In this document: piece by piece, positions 20,831 through 32,352 of the stretch
Layout of the letters: the number at the start of each line of letters is the position of its first letter
Numbering within the stretch: the stretch's first letter is position 1
NCBI GenBank assembly: GCA_016098155.1
Contig: JAAAJB010000132.1
Coordinates: forward strand, 1-64,000
Length of the DNA: 64,000 bases
Direction of reading: 5' to 3'
Origin: Actinomortierella ambigua
Taxonomy: Eukaryota > Mortierellomycota > Mortierellomycetes > Mortierellales > Mortierellaceae
Program-made: the position numbers and the translations under genes
The notes under the pieces: generated by a model
The model's input: only the letters and a program-made list of their open reading frames with translations
What the model was told of the DNA's origin: nothing
Databases searched by the model: none

Positions 20831-21399
20831 AGATGGGGATCTACTTCAAGGCGAAGACACATATAGACACGAGGGCACTGCAGCGGAAAGGCCGTCGTAG
20901 CTCCAGATTGCTTGCTCTTTCTCGATCCAGCTAGTTNNNNNNNNNNAAAAAAAAAAAAAAAAAAAAACCATGTTGCTCTTTCTTTTTGGCAATCACATCA
21001 AGCATTGGGACCCTTCTAATCAAAGAGGAACGGTTGATATCCGTGCATGGAAGTGTGGGAAGCGCATGAGTGATAAAATGCAGAGCAATTGGCTCCCAAG
21101 ATGGAGAGACTAGAAGAAGGACATGCATGGTCAAAGTACCAGCGCTTCGAGGTGGGCAATGTTCTTGAGCAAGCGAGAGACAAGGATGAATGTTCCCCTC
21201 TTCTCGTTCCTTCGTATCTGGTCAGTAGCGGATGCTCTCCTCGGTAACACAAAGTGAGCGAATAAAGTGATTCTCTCTTCTTAGTGCTGGCCCTTCATCT
21301 CATTCATCTCCATCAGCTCCCGATGCTCCTCCATTTGCCTTGAATTAGCTCGTCCAATTGCCTTGTCCCTCCTATGACTTTCAACAAACCTAACATATC
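20831..21399 (+). promoter_or_regulatory. type-B promoter block of array copy 5, with assembly gap
   Basis: It is shared with copies 2, 4 and 6 (gagggcactgcagcgg, atgcatggtcaaagtacc, gatgctctcc, tcattcatctccatc). It contains the 10 N and a long A run. The leader is shorter than in copies 4 and 6 (ccatttgccttgaattagctc). Confidence 0.6.
20937..20946. other. assembly gap (10 N)
   Basis: Ten N are followed by a run of about 21 A. At the equivalent position the other units have only 7-10 A after ggttcaaacct. The gap sits at a homopolymer inside the repeat array, so local structure and copy number there are less certain. Confidence 0.98.
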
Positions 21400-23676
21400 A
21401 TGAGTTTCCTTGCGAAAGCTGCCGCAACAGTGCAGGACGATGTCCTACTGGTCCAATACTCGTCAACAGGCTATGGGTTGGGGACCTGTATGCTATCGTG
21501 CTTTCTGACATGAAGAAGCCACTTTCGTTTCAGATCCAACGCCAGATACAGGATGTGCAAGCATTGAAGGGCGCTGTCGCCTCGATGTCGCTTGCCTCAG
21601 TTCCTTCTTTTGGTAGCTCTAACCCTACAAAACCTGGCACCAGCCCTCCTGCACCACCAGGCTCCTCACCTGTGGCTGCCGCAGTGGTCGCCGCTCTTCC
21701 TTTTCGCGATGTTGTCCTTTCCGTGCATCCCGCTGGCTCCACTCCTCAAGCATGGCATGTCAAAGCGCCGGGCCGCGGAGTACCACCAGGAGCGACACGC
21801 GACAATCCGCTGGCCCCACTTTGGGGTGCGTCCGTCTTGCCACCATCCCTCTTTCCTAATGCCATCAGTATCAGCCTCGGGGTATATGCACCTCAGGGCC
21901 CGAAGACCCCCGGCATCCTGGCTGTCATACAGACGGAGCCTGGGGCTCTTCAACTGACTAAGCTTGAGTATCCGCCAGACTCAGGGAATTTTGGCTCCCC
22001 TACATCACCTAGCACACAAGCACCATCGTCTGTCGGTGGCAACAACACGACCGCCTCCGGTCAAACAGCTGCGTGGAAGCAAAGCTGGAAGGAGCCTGCG
22101 TCTTTGCCTGGCTTGACTATTAGTCCAACAAAACGTGGTCTCATCTTCCATCCAACTACAGTTACAGCATCTGCTTTTGTTGGAACAGGATTCTCTGAGG
22201 CCGTTCTCGGAGAATGCTTTCTTGACACCAACGGTTGGTGCATGACGCGCACGCATGACCCACCTGAGGCTGGTACGCCTATTATGGTACGTTCTCCGAC
22301 ACCATTTCACGTTTGCCATTAGCTTTTAGATAACACGACAAGGCTACTATCGGCCTGCCCCGCTTGGATGAATTAACAGCTTTTTAGAGAAGAGAGCTCA
22401 AAGCTGCTTCTACCCTGGCTAATAATCGCCTCTGCTTTTGGATACCAAAAGGCCGTTATTAAACATCGCTTTGTTCGTGATCCAAGCTAACGGCAAAACC
22501 TCACACGTCTGAACAATAGAGACCCGACTTTCAGATGCCTACGAGTCCGTGCTTCACATCAAGTAAGATCCAAAATCACGCATGTTCTATGTCCAACCCA
22601 AGTCTGACCTCCGCTTTTGATTACGTCTGTTCAGATCTGTGAGATTGACTCGGCGCATTTTTATCCAATAATTATTGCTGTACGACATTCAAACTTTAAA
22701 AGCATCGGACTGAATGGTGGCCGTTGTAGGTGACAAAGTCTATGTCAGTAAGTTGGTATCTGCCGAAAGGATGTGGGGCCCGTCACTCCCACAAATGGTG
22801 CCCCTAGCTTTAAAGGACCTGTCGCCGCCTGCACTACATCAAACAATTAAGTTATTGCCATTGTTCCAGGCAATAGCTATGTTCGAGGAAACCACCTTTT
22901 TTCTATCTCATGATTCTTTGAAATACCTGTCAAATACGCCCATTTACTCAATATTCCACCTTTCTCTCTATCTGGTTGCATTTGCGACAGATTCCACTGG
23001 TCAGGCGCGACTAGAAATCCATTTCTTTGACTTGACGACCACAACATGGGCCAAATCACGGCTCGTCCCAGCAGCAGCTGGCACGTTCGGCGACATGCCT
23101 CCTGCGCCACCAACTCCAACTCCATCTCCAAGCAACTCTAATCGTCCTGGCCAGGGAGGTCCTGACGAGGGAGGCTCTAACCATTCTGATGATCCTAGTA
23201 CTACGGACCCCTCGTCGGCTAACGCAACAACTTCTCGTGCAGCTCTCATCGGAGGCATCGTTGGCGGCATCGTCGTCGTCGGAGTGCTGATATTTGCAGG
23301 ACTCTTCTTTCGTCGACGACGTGGCCTCAAGAAGAAGACTCACAATCAAGATGTGTTTTCACCGGACCCATTAGATATTGACAATAGCCTCCACAAGGAG
23401 CAATGGATGCACGACTCAGCGAGGGAAGATCGTGGCTATGGAAGAAATTTTGGAGAAAAGAACCATCACGAGGTAGCTTGTTCACGAGCGAACGACCACC
23501 ACAGGATGAATCGGCCACCAGTAAACAGACATCATGAGATAGCTTTGTCCCAAGCAGATAATCCACAGAAGACGACTCGGCCACGAGTGAGTAGCCCCCA
23601 AGAAATGACTCGAGCGATGCTACCAGTGGTGCAAAGATTTAACAATCCACAGTACAGTCCTAATCAACAACTCTAG
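21400..23676 (+). pseudogene. array copy 5: membrane-protein pseudogene
   Basis: The exon equivalents are 21400-22286, 22520-22562, about 22706-22874 and 22991-23676. Lesions: a one-base deletion near 21470 (AATGGTATTGGA of copy 4 is TATGGGTTGG) shifts the frame after about 25 codons. An in-frame TGA follows CATCGGAC at the start of exon 3. A TAA follows TCAAACAAT in exon 3. The exon 3 donor is GC rather than GT. Exon 4 remains open (DSTGQARLEIHFFDL, TM helix ALIGGIVGGIVVVGVLIFAG, tail ending NNPQYSPNQQL). The copy is otherwise full length and collinear, so inactivation is relatively recent. Confidence 0.88.
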
Positions 23677-24479
23677 GTGAGATGTATCAGCCTCTACCTG
23701 TATTCTCTCTTCACTTTACAATACCCATCTCGCATTCTGTCTCCTTCTTCGGTGTTTGCTCTTCTAATCCACTTCAACTGGGCTACGGCTGGAGCATGAA
23801 ATCAACAGCCTCGCTTCGAAGTGGGTTACATGATGAACCATCCAAGCTGCTATCATACGATATTGGACAGTTCATGATATGGAAAGGTTTCCGGTCAGGC
23901 GCCCACAATTTGGAACACATAGACAGTCTCATCGAGACAGAGTGCATTGAAGAGCGCTGAGGCAGTAAAGCACAATGCACGCCCCACAGATATATTCACC
24001 ACCCCTCACTAGCTTCACCCAGCTATGCTTAAAGGTGCTAACGAGCATGGCGACCAATCTGCGAGATGCATGGTCAACCTCGACCTGAGTGCGCTCAACG
24101 CCGACACTGACTAGTGACTGTATCATCACACCCCATCAAGGCCATGTAGAATACTGCGAGGACTAACGTGAACCAGAGAATTCGGTCTAGGTCCATTACC
24201 AGAAGACTCCTGTTGCAAACTGTTCATAAATGCCTCTATTTCATTTTTTTTTTATTTCTCGCTAGAGAAGGAGGCACTCTACATATGTTGTTCCAGACTA
24301 CACCCAATGTATCCATGAAAAAGGTCTATATGAAGCTGTGAAAGCTTTTACAATAGCTAGAAGCGGTTGCATGAACATGACGAACGACAACAGTCCATGG
24401 TAGAAAGCAGGAGACTTGCTCGAAAGGGATTTCTTCCATCGTGGTTGACGTGCTCTCATTGCCACTACAGGCTGCACAG
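23677..24479 (+). other. 3' flank of array unit 5 (diverged)
   Basis: It starts gtgagatgtatcagcctc like the other flanks, and keeps gagtgcattgaaga and catgcatggtcaacctcgacc elements, but has many differences. No conserved ORF was seen. Confidence 0.5.
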
Positions 24480-24870
24480 TCGCTGTTTTACAGACATCGC
24501 TGGCTCTTGGGTACACCAATGGTATCAACAAGCCTCCATAGAGATAGGTCTCTTGCCATGAGCAAACCAGATGACCATGGGCTTGCGTTCCATCCAGAGA
24601 AAAGTCGAATAGCCGCCTCTATCGGGGTGCCCGAAGGCGTGAACAATGCACGATCAGGCAAGCCAAAGCACCTGTAAGGTCGACATAATACAGGGACATT
24701 TCCAAACTGTAGCAGCTGTACTCTCCGCCTTCTATCGGACACTGAAAAAAACTTGGACACCTGCCGCTCTCCCCTCCGCTCTGGTCCCTCATGCTTGGCC
24801 GATTGGGGTGTGTTGTTAATATTCTACCCACTCATGTACCAATCCGATTTCTCGTTGGTCTAATGGGAGA
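24480..24870 (+). pseudogene. SDR relic E
   Basis: One frame reads HGLAFHPEKSRIAASIGVPE, against HELAFNPEGSRMAAYVGWPE of the SDR, preceded by tacaccaatggtatcaaca. The 3'UTR follows with cggacactga, but AATAAA is replaced by an A run. No promoter or upstream exons are present. Confidence 0.85.
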
Positions 24871-25700
24871 TGAAGGGTCTACTCCAAGGTGAAGATACAC
24901 ATAGACACGAAGGCACTGTAGCGGAGGGGCCATTCCGGGTTCAGATCGCTTGCTCCCTCTCGGCCCTGCTGGTTCAAACCTAAAAAAAAAAACTTTTGCT
25001 CGTCTCTCTATGGCAATCACACCAAGCTTGGGGACACTTCTAATCCAAGGGTAAAGGTAGACATCCGTACATGGGAGTGCGGGCGACGCATGGGAGATAA
25101 AATGCAGTGCAGATGGCTCCCAAGATGGAGAAACTAGAAGAAGGACATGCATGGTCAAGGTACCAGTGCTTGTGAGGTGAGCAATGCCCTCAGGCAAACG
25201 AGCAAGAGACAAGGATGGATATTCCCCCCTTTCCTCCTGTTCCTTTGTATCTGTACATTGGCGAGATGCTCTCCTCGGTAGCACAAAACAAAATGCACCA
25301 ACCTTGGTGCCTCTTCAATTCAGATGGTCGTAAGCTACATACATTGCTGCTGGACACAACAACAAACTGCTGTACACTCAATTTACCCCTTTCCCTACAA
25401 AGTGAGTGAGCGAATGAGTATCTCTCTCGCTCCCTTGCTCTCATTTTCTGCTCTCGTCCCCCTTTGTTTTTTTTTCCTCCTCGCCTTCGACTTCCTCGGC
25501 TGATTCTCTCTTCTTCTTGGAGTTGGCCCTTCATCATCTCATTCATCTCCATCCGCTTCCAATGCTCCTCCATTCACCTTGAGCAAGCTCGGACCCCTCT
25601 CTCCCTTTACTCCTTCTTCCCTTCTACACTCATACTCCAATTCTGTGCACCTCCCTTACCCCTCTGTGACCCACTCCGTCTCTCACCAACCTGATACATC
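24871..25700 (+). promoter_or_regulatory. type-B promoter block of array copy 6
   Basis: It closely matches the block before copy 4: agacacgaaggcactgtagcgg, the A run, caccaagcttgggg, gcgggcgacgcatgggagataaaatgcag, gatgctctcctcggtagcac, and the CT-rich leader from tcattcatctccatccgc to the ATG. TGA lies in frame three codons before the ATG. No gene was recognised. Confidence 0.6.
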
Positions 25701-28277
25701 ATGAGCTCCCCTGTAGCAGCCGCAACAGCGCGAGACGGTATCCTGCTGGTCCAATACTCGCCAACAGGCAATGGCATTGGAGACCTGTATGCCATTGTGC
25801 TGTCTGACATGAAGCAGCCACTTCCGTTTCAGATCCAACGTCAGATACCGGATCTGCAAGCACTGAAAGGCGATGTTGTCTCGATGTCGCTTGCCTCAAT
25901 CCCTTCTTTTGGTGGCTCTAACCCTACAGCACCTGGCGCTGCACCACCAGGTTCCTCACCTGCAGCTGCCGCCGTGGTTGCAGCTCCTCCTTTTCGCGAT
26001 GTTGTCCTATCAGTGAATGCCGCCAGCTCTACTCAAGCTTGGCATGTAAAAGGACCAGGCCGCGGTGTTCCACCAGGATCAAATTACAGCAACCCATTGG
26101 CCCCTCTTTGGGGTGCATCCAAGATTCCATCATCCTACTTTCCTAAAGCTACCAGTATCAGCTTTGGTACCCATGCACCTCAGGGCCCGAAGAACCCTGG
26201 CATCCTGGCTGTCCTGCGGACGAGTGCAGGGCTTCAACTGACTAAGCTCGAGTATCCGCCTAACTCAGTGAACCTTGGCTCGTCTACTTCACCCAGCACA
26301 CAAGCACCGCCTTTAGCTCCTCCCAGTGGTGGCAACGGCGGCAATAGCAACAGTACCGCAGCGGAGCCACCAATCCAATGGAAGCCAAGCTGGAATGCAC
26401 CGGCGTCTTTGGACGTGTGGGGTCCTATGCCATCACGACCCGGTCTCATCTTCCATCCAACAACAATTCCAGAATCGGCTCGTGGCCAGGAAGGACTCTC
26501 GGAAGCCGTGACAGGAGAATGCATTGTGGGAGCTTTAGATTCTTGGTGCCTGACGCTCTTGAGTGATCCACCCAGCGCCAGCGTCCCGGTATGTTCTCTT
26601 ATAATTTTGCACTTTGGTCATTGACTTTGGTCATTGACTTTTGGACAACGCAACATCTTCAATGAGCTACTTTTCAAATGCCTGCCAAACTTGGATGGAC
26701 TTGCATTTTTACTTGCACAAACTGCACATCTACCCTGCCAATCTTGAGTATCACTTAGTTCACTTATTCCGTGCCCCAAGCTAACAGCTGAAACGCAATC
26801 TCACACGCCATACCAACAGATAAATGATTTGGAGATGCCTCCGAGCTCGTGCTTTACATCAAGTAAGATCGAATATCACCCATGCTATGTGTCCAAACCT
26901 AAGTCTGACCTCCACTTTTGATTATGTCTGTTCAGGTCTGTGAAATTGACTCAGTGCTTGTTTATCTCATTGTTGATGTACGACATTCAAACCTTAAAAG
27001 CATCGAATGCGTTAGTGGCCGTCGCGGATGGCAAAGTTTACGTCAACGAGTTTGCTAGGGTCGGAGGGAAATGGAACCTGAAGAACCCCAATGCTCCCAG
27101 CATGAGTGGATCCGTCGTTGCCTGCACTACATCAAACAACGTTGTCATTGTCGTTGTTCCAGGTATGGACCAGACATAAAATTCCCATCCTGACCTGTTT
27201 TTCATCAAACACTAGCTCATAAAATGAGCATTATCTCATTGACCCACCTCTATCTTTCTCCGGTGGTGTTTTTCGATAGACTCAAGCGGTGTACAGTCGC
27301 GACCTGAAATCCATCTCTTCGACTTAAACACCCCCACCCCCTCCTGGGCCAAGGCACAGCTCGTCCCAGCACCAAATGGCACGTTCAGCGACATGCCTTC
27401 TCCGCCACCAACTCCAACTCCATCTCCATCTCCAGGCAACTCTAATCGTCCTGGTAAGGGAGATCCTGGCGAGGGAGGAGGAGGCCCTGACCATTCTGAT
27501 GATCCTAGTACTATGGACCCCTCGGCGGCTAACACGACCACTTCTCGCGCAGCTCTCATCGGAGGCATCGTTGGCGGTATTGTCGTCCTGGGAGCGCTGA
27601 TCTTTGCCGGATTCTTCTTTAGCCGACGTCGTGGCTCCAAGCAAAAGGGTCAGCATCGGAGCAACTATGCTCTGAAGCCAATGGATGGCGACAATGGCCA
27701 TCATAAAGAGCAGCGGATGCACGACTCGGCGAAGGGAAGCCGTGTTAATGTAGGAAATCCAGGTGCAAACAACTATCAAGACACGACTCGGGCCCGAGCC
27801 ATGCCACCGATGGGCTACAGCCAAGCCATGCAATCGCAGACTTCGATGACGGGCAGGACGCTCGTCCCCACCACCGGCCCGGTGACGAGGGCTGGCGACA
27901 AGGGCGAGATTTCCGAACGCGAGGCCCAGACGATGCGACCTCCATCGGCCAACGGCAGTGTCTCGAGTTTCGCGGACGATGATAGTCTGGACTACCTCGA
28001 GATTGTCACCAACATCGGTCGAAGCCGTAGCAACATCCGCGCACCCGGTCAACCCCGTGGCAATGGAACGGATGCCCACTCCACACGGGATGATATCAGC
28101 CGCGTGGGCTCCATTACGTCCTCGACCGCGAGGACGGAGCCCGTGACGCCGGCGTTGGCGCATGCTCAGTTGATTCTGCAAGAGTCGCAGCGCAGACATC
28201 CACCCGTGCCACCCATGAAGCCACTCTACCCAACATACCAATCGCAATCGCGGCGCCTGCAGCAGCAATATCCTTAA
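25701..28277 (+). CDS. array copy 6: single-pass membrane protein with a different cytoplasmic tail, 696 aa
   Basis: Exons 25701-26588, 26820-26862, 27001-27162 and 27280-28277 join in phase. The ectodomain is nearly that of copies 2 and 4 (MSSPVAAATARDGILLVQ, LVAVADGKVYVNEFARVG). The transmembrane helix (ALIGGIVGGIVVLGALIFAG, about 455-477) is followed by FFFSRRRGSKQK. After about 45 shared tail residues the sequence departs from all other copies. It has a serine-rich, acidic stretch (SVSSFADDDSLDYLEIV), a run of Thr/Ser-Pro sites and a Pro-rich HPPVPPMKPLYP segment near the C-terminus. This tail probably represents the ancestral gene end. Function unknown. Confidence 0.87.
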
Positions 28278-28542
28278 AACTGCTCCTTCCGATAGAAGAG
28301 ATACAGAAGAAAACGAAAAAAAGGAGCGGGAGAGCCTGGTGATTTTTTTCTTTTAGTGCGATTTTATTTTTCTCATATATATTTTCATACCTTTTTTCAT
28401 ACTCTCATACTGTCCCACTGCAAACAGGGGAAAATGGCTTCAAGGAAAGCCCCCCCCCCTGCTATTTAATGCTAAAAGTGATTGTCCTCTATTTTCAATG
28501 TGGATTGGTGTTGATGTTTTTTGGGCTATTTTTTCTTATCAT
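28278..28542. terminator. convergent 3' region between array copy 6 and the OPT gene
   Basis: Two genes end toward each other here. The stretch is AT-rich, with T runs, TTTTATTTTTCTCATATATATTTTC and a C run near 28450. It probably holds both 3'UTRs. No clear AATAAA was assigned. Confidence 0.4.
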
Positions 28543-31500
28543 CTAATTGTATCCATCGCCAACACCACAGCGTTCCGGGTTCGATTTCTGGTTTCCAGCC
28601 CACTGCAAAAACTCGACGCGGTCCGCCAGCGCAAGACTAAACACAACAAAGATCGCCATGTTACAGATCTGCGTGCCCGCATCCAGCGCCGCCGCCAACA
28701 CAAACGTGTACCGGCGCCACCACTCGTGTCGGTACCGCAACACCAAGAACGCAAACACAAACGCCACTATCCCGGCCGACACCACAAACGACGCCGGCGC
28801 CTGCGGCACAAAACTCGCCCCGACACAGATCAGCGGCGTGTTGATGAGGTGCCATGGCACGAGCCGTGATAGACGGGAGGAGAACGTCGGGTAGCCGCTT
28901 TGATGATGATGACGGCGGCGGCGGCCACGGCGGAATCGTGACGAGGATTGGTGGGAACCCGTCGCGTCTTTGTGGTCACTATCCATGTCCACGTCCAGAT
29001 CATCGCCTTTGGCCTGTTCCTCCTCATTCTCCGCTTCTCCCTCGCCATCTTCCTCGATTTCATAGCCTGCCTCCAGGTCCTCGTCGCCAAAGTCGTCGAT
29101 ACACTCCAATGTAGACATGCGGCGATGATGGTGATGATGGTGATGTTGGTGAGACAACTGCTGGCCCTTGTTGTCGACAGCGATAGCTTCCTCCAGCTCG
29201 ACACTCTGAGCGTCGGCGGAGTACCGGCGCCCGGACGGGCTGAGCTTGCTCACCCACGAAGGCGCCCTCCACCAGTGCCACCACTTGCCGCCATGATGCG
29301 AGGATCGGTTGTCTCCTCCTGTCGAGATAGCAGCAGCAGAGGCGGCAGAAGCAGGGGTTCCTGTACAGGGTGCTTTCTCCAGACAAGTCGGATCCTGACA
29401 AAACTCTTCCGTCGCGACCGTAGTTTCCATCCCGTCTTGCTTGGCCGTACAGGTCGACAACGGCCCCGCACAAGTTGTCCTCACTGTCATTGCACGCTGT
29501 CTCCCACTCTTTCCCTTCTTGTTCGTCTTCCTGTTCACTTTCTTCTCACCATCACCCTCGCCTCCCGATGATGATCGAGAAGGCTTGGACCCATCCTTGC
29601 CAAAGAACAACCATGACCAAGGCCACGCACGGCCAGGGCGGTGAAGGCTGGCATGGCCACGACGGTGATGATGGGACTCTGGATAGTCCGCAGGGAAAGA
29701 AGTCGAGCTTGGAGAGCATACGCGGAACATGATGTAAAAGGGCACAGGCAGGAGGAGGCCGATGAGGAAGCAATAGGGCAGGAAATGGTACAACGAGTCA
29801 TCTGCAAACAGGCGCTTGGGCGAGATGGCGCCCCAGAGCAACGAGGCCGAGAAGAAGAGGTCGAGATTTCGGAGAGACCAACCACTAGAAAGCAAAAAAA
29901 AAAAAGGAGAGGGGAGGTTGGGTTACAAAAATTAATCGCCGATGCATACTTTTTTTTTCCCTCCTCTTCCCCCCTCTCCCCAGTCTTGGAGGTTCAAAAC
30001 ACACAAATCTCCTTTCCCCCTTTTTCTTACCTGTGAGGATCGCCCGTAAACAAATCCTGTCGATTATACGTCAAGATCCACTCTAGGACCTGCACATTCA
30101 AAAACGCGCCAAGCAACGTCCCATACAAAACCATGATAAAGATCTTTCGCGGGCCGACCTTCATATAATGACCCAACTTGAAGCTCTGGGTCAGGTTGAG
30201 GCACTGGAACAGCGCCATGTACGAATAACACTTGAACACCGAGTTGCCCAGCTGGTTTCCAGGCAGCAACCAACCGCACACGACCTCGCTCAACACGTTC
30301 AGACCGACCTGGGAACTCGACAGCGCCTGGATGATGGCCATCGGCAGGGCAAAGAGCGCGGCGAGGAGAAACCCGAGAATCAAGGCGTAGAAGGGGAGCT
30401 GGATCGATGGGTCGTTGCAGACGAGCACCGCCATGCCAAAGCAGACGAAGAATAGGATGGCGAACCAGAACCCGGGAATCTTTTTTTTTTGAGCGAGAAA
30501 TGAAAGAAGGGAGAGGGGGGGTTAAAAAAAACAGGCAGGGAGCGTTTTAGATTAATTCTTTTCCCTCCTTATCGCGATAGTGAGCCTTTTTTTCTTTCGT
30601 TTCCCCCCAATTCATTTCCTTACATCTTTGTAGGCTTGCATGAGACGCGTATGGATATCCTCAGTCCCAAACATGGCCGTGGGCACTTGAGCACGATGAT
30701 CATTGGTGCTGCTGTTATTGTTGTTATTGTTGTTATGCTGGCATGTTGGACCATAAGGGAGCATGGGGTTGGCACTGCAAGGATAGGCCGTGTGACCCGG
30801 GGATGCCGCCGAGTACATTCTGTTGCTATTGATACCACCATTACCACCACTTTGCTGCTGTTGCTGCTGCTGGTGCTCCTCGCCCTGGCCACCAACGAGA
30901 GCGACCCATCGTCGATGCATACGCTCTTTCCACTGACGGGAGCGGACGACGGTGATGTGCCAGATATCGGCGCCGTAGAAGAGGGCGACGTGGGTGAAGG
31001 TGGCCATGACGGCCATGAAGCTGGTGCCGTAGGTGATGGCAAAGTAAGGGGTCATGATGACGGGCGAGTAATTGTTGTACATGGTTTCGTTGAAAGACAG
31101 ATCTGCGTTGACGATCCTAGAGATGTCGTACAGCTCGGCATTTTGGTCGTAGAGATTCGAGGAGACGATCGGATAGGACTGTGCGGACCAGTAGTTGGTG
31201 AAGTAGACGACCGGGGTCACAATCCAAAGCATGACTACCAGTCCAATAAAGAAGTTGGCTTGTGCCCACTATTTTTTGGTTGTTGTTGGAAATTTTCGAT
31301 GTTTGTCAGTGTCAAAGTAGTAAACTTGAGAGAAAAAAAACTAAATCCGAGAGGAAGACTGTCTTACCCAAGGAGTGTAGAGAGGACCCACACCGCTGAT
31401 AATGGACCAATCCAGCGAGATACAGCCAATACCCAGACCAGTGTAGCCACTCCCCAGCTTACGGAGCACATTGCTGTTGGGGTTGATCCAGCACAGGAGC

Positions 31501-32316
31501 GCCATTGACGTCAGGACCGGCGCAAAGAACCGCGGTAGCCACTGGTAGATAAAGACGGCAAAGAAGGCGTACCAAAACAACTGCATCCGAGTGAACCAAC
31601 GCGTGAGCACCTTGTGCTCGTGCAGCGTGTTGTAGAGCGACACGTTCACCAGTGCCGCTGGCCAGACCATGACCGAGGGCTTGATCACAAAGTCGAAGAA
31701 ACACCATGCCTAGGTAAAAAATAAAGGATTTGTACCAGTTTCATGTTTAGGCCCGATGCTGTTATTTTTGTCAATGAAAAAAATGGCTATTTGTTGACAA
31801 GACGTACCAGGCTGTATCCAATGCACTGAGAGCTGATTACAAGACCGATGCCGGTCAATTTTCCGAGAGGCTCGTTGAACACAAGCTCCTAGTGTCGGTT
31901 GAAATGATTCAACAAAAAAAATTGGGAGGATGGTGTTAGTAACGCTTGGACCTCTTTTTTTTTTTTGGCTTTAGCCCAAAAGGCGTAGTCACTCAACCCT
32001 TACCTGGATCGCCAAGACGTTTGTTGCATAGGCCTACAGGCACGACAAAAAAAGTAAGGGGAAGGAAGAGTCAGTTCGCCTTCTCTCTCCAAACAACAAA
32101 AGAAAAAAAAATAGCGCACGCACAGACAGTTTAGTCCGCACTCAATTGATTGGTTCTTACCGGAACGCTTCCAGCAGCCGCTGCAACACCAATAAGCATA
32201 TGCTCCTTCATGTTAAACTTTCCATTATTCAGCGTAAACGTCCACTTGAACAGGCCTCGTTGAACTGCCCGCGCAGGCGTGCTTCGACTCGCCTCGACTG
32301 GCACCTGGTGTTGGTT

Positions 32317-32352
<36 letters not shown>

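Larger units (their letters stand above)
4091..28277 (+). repeat. tandem array of six ~4-kb units: SDR 3'-end (intact or relic) + membrane-protein gene
   Basis: The units start at about 4091, 8290, 12425, 16460, 20435 and 24480. Each begins with the last SDR exon or its relic, followed by the SDR 3' flank, a promoter block, the four-exon membrane-protein gene and a conserved 3' flank. The gene parts share exon layout exactly: a long exon 1 ending in phase 0, a 43-nt exon 2, a 159-174-nt exon 3 and a long exon 4. Units are head-to-tail and 3.8-4.2 kb long. Copies 2, 4 and 6 are nearly identical in exon 1, while copy 3 is the most divergent. Only the first unit has an intact SDR, and only the last has a different gene tail. 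Confidence 0.93.

Noticed and set aside
24441..24677. 78-codon ORF as a gene
   Set aside because: SDR relic E, homologous to the internal part of SDR exon 7 only.
26940..27179. ORF with a hydrophobic leader (LTQCLFISLLMYDIQ) before exon 3 of copy 6, also in copy 2
   Set aside because: It has no ATG (GTG or TTG only) and overlaps intron 2. The AAAAG|CAT acceptor restores phase with the 43-nt exon 2 in all copies.
27324..28268. 314-codon minus-strand ORF opposite copy 6
   Set aside because: Antisense shadow of exon 4. It has no domain similarity and is rich in Arg/His/Trp, as expected from reverse reading of Pro/Ser/Arg codons.
30636..31508. 290-codon plus-strand ORF opposite the OPT gene
   Set aside because: Antisense of OPT exons and an intron. 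The minus-strand frame has clear OPT motifs.
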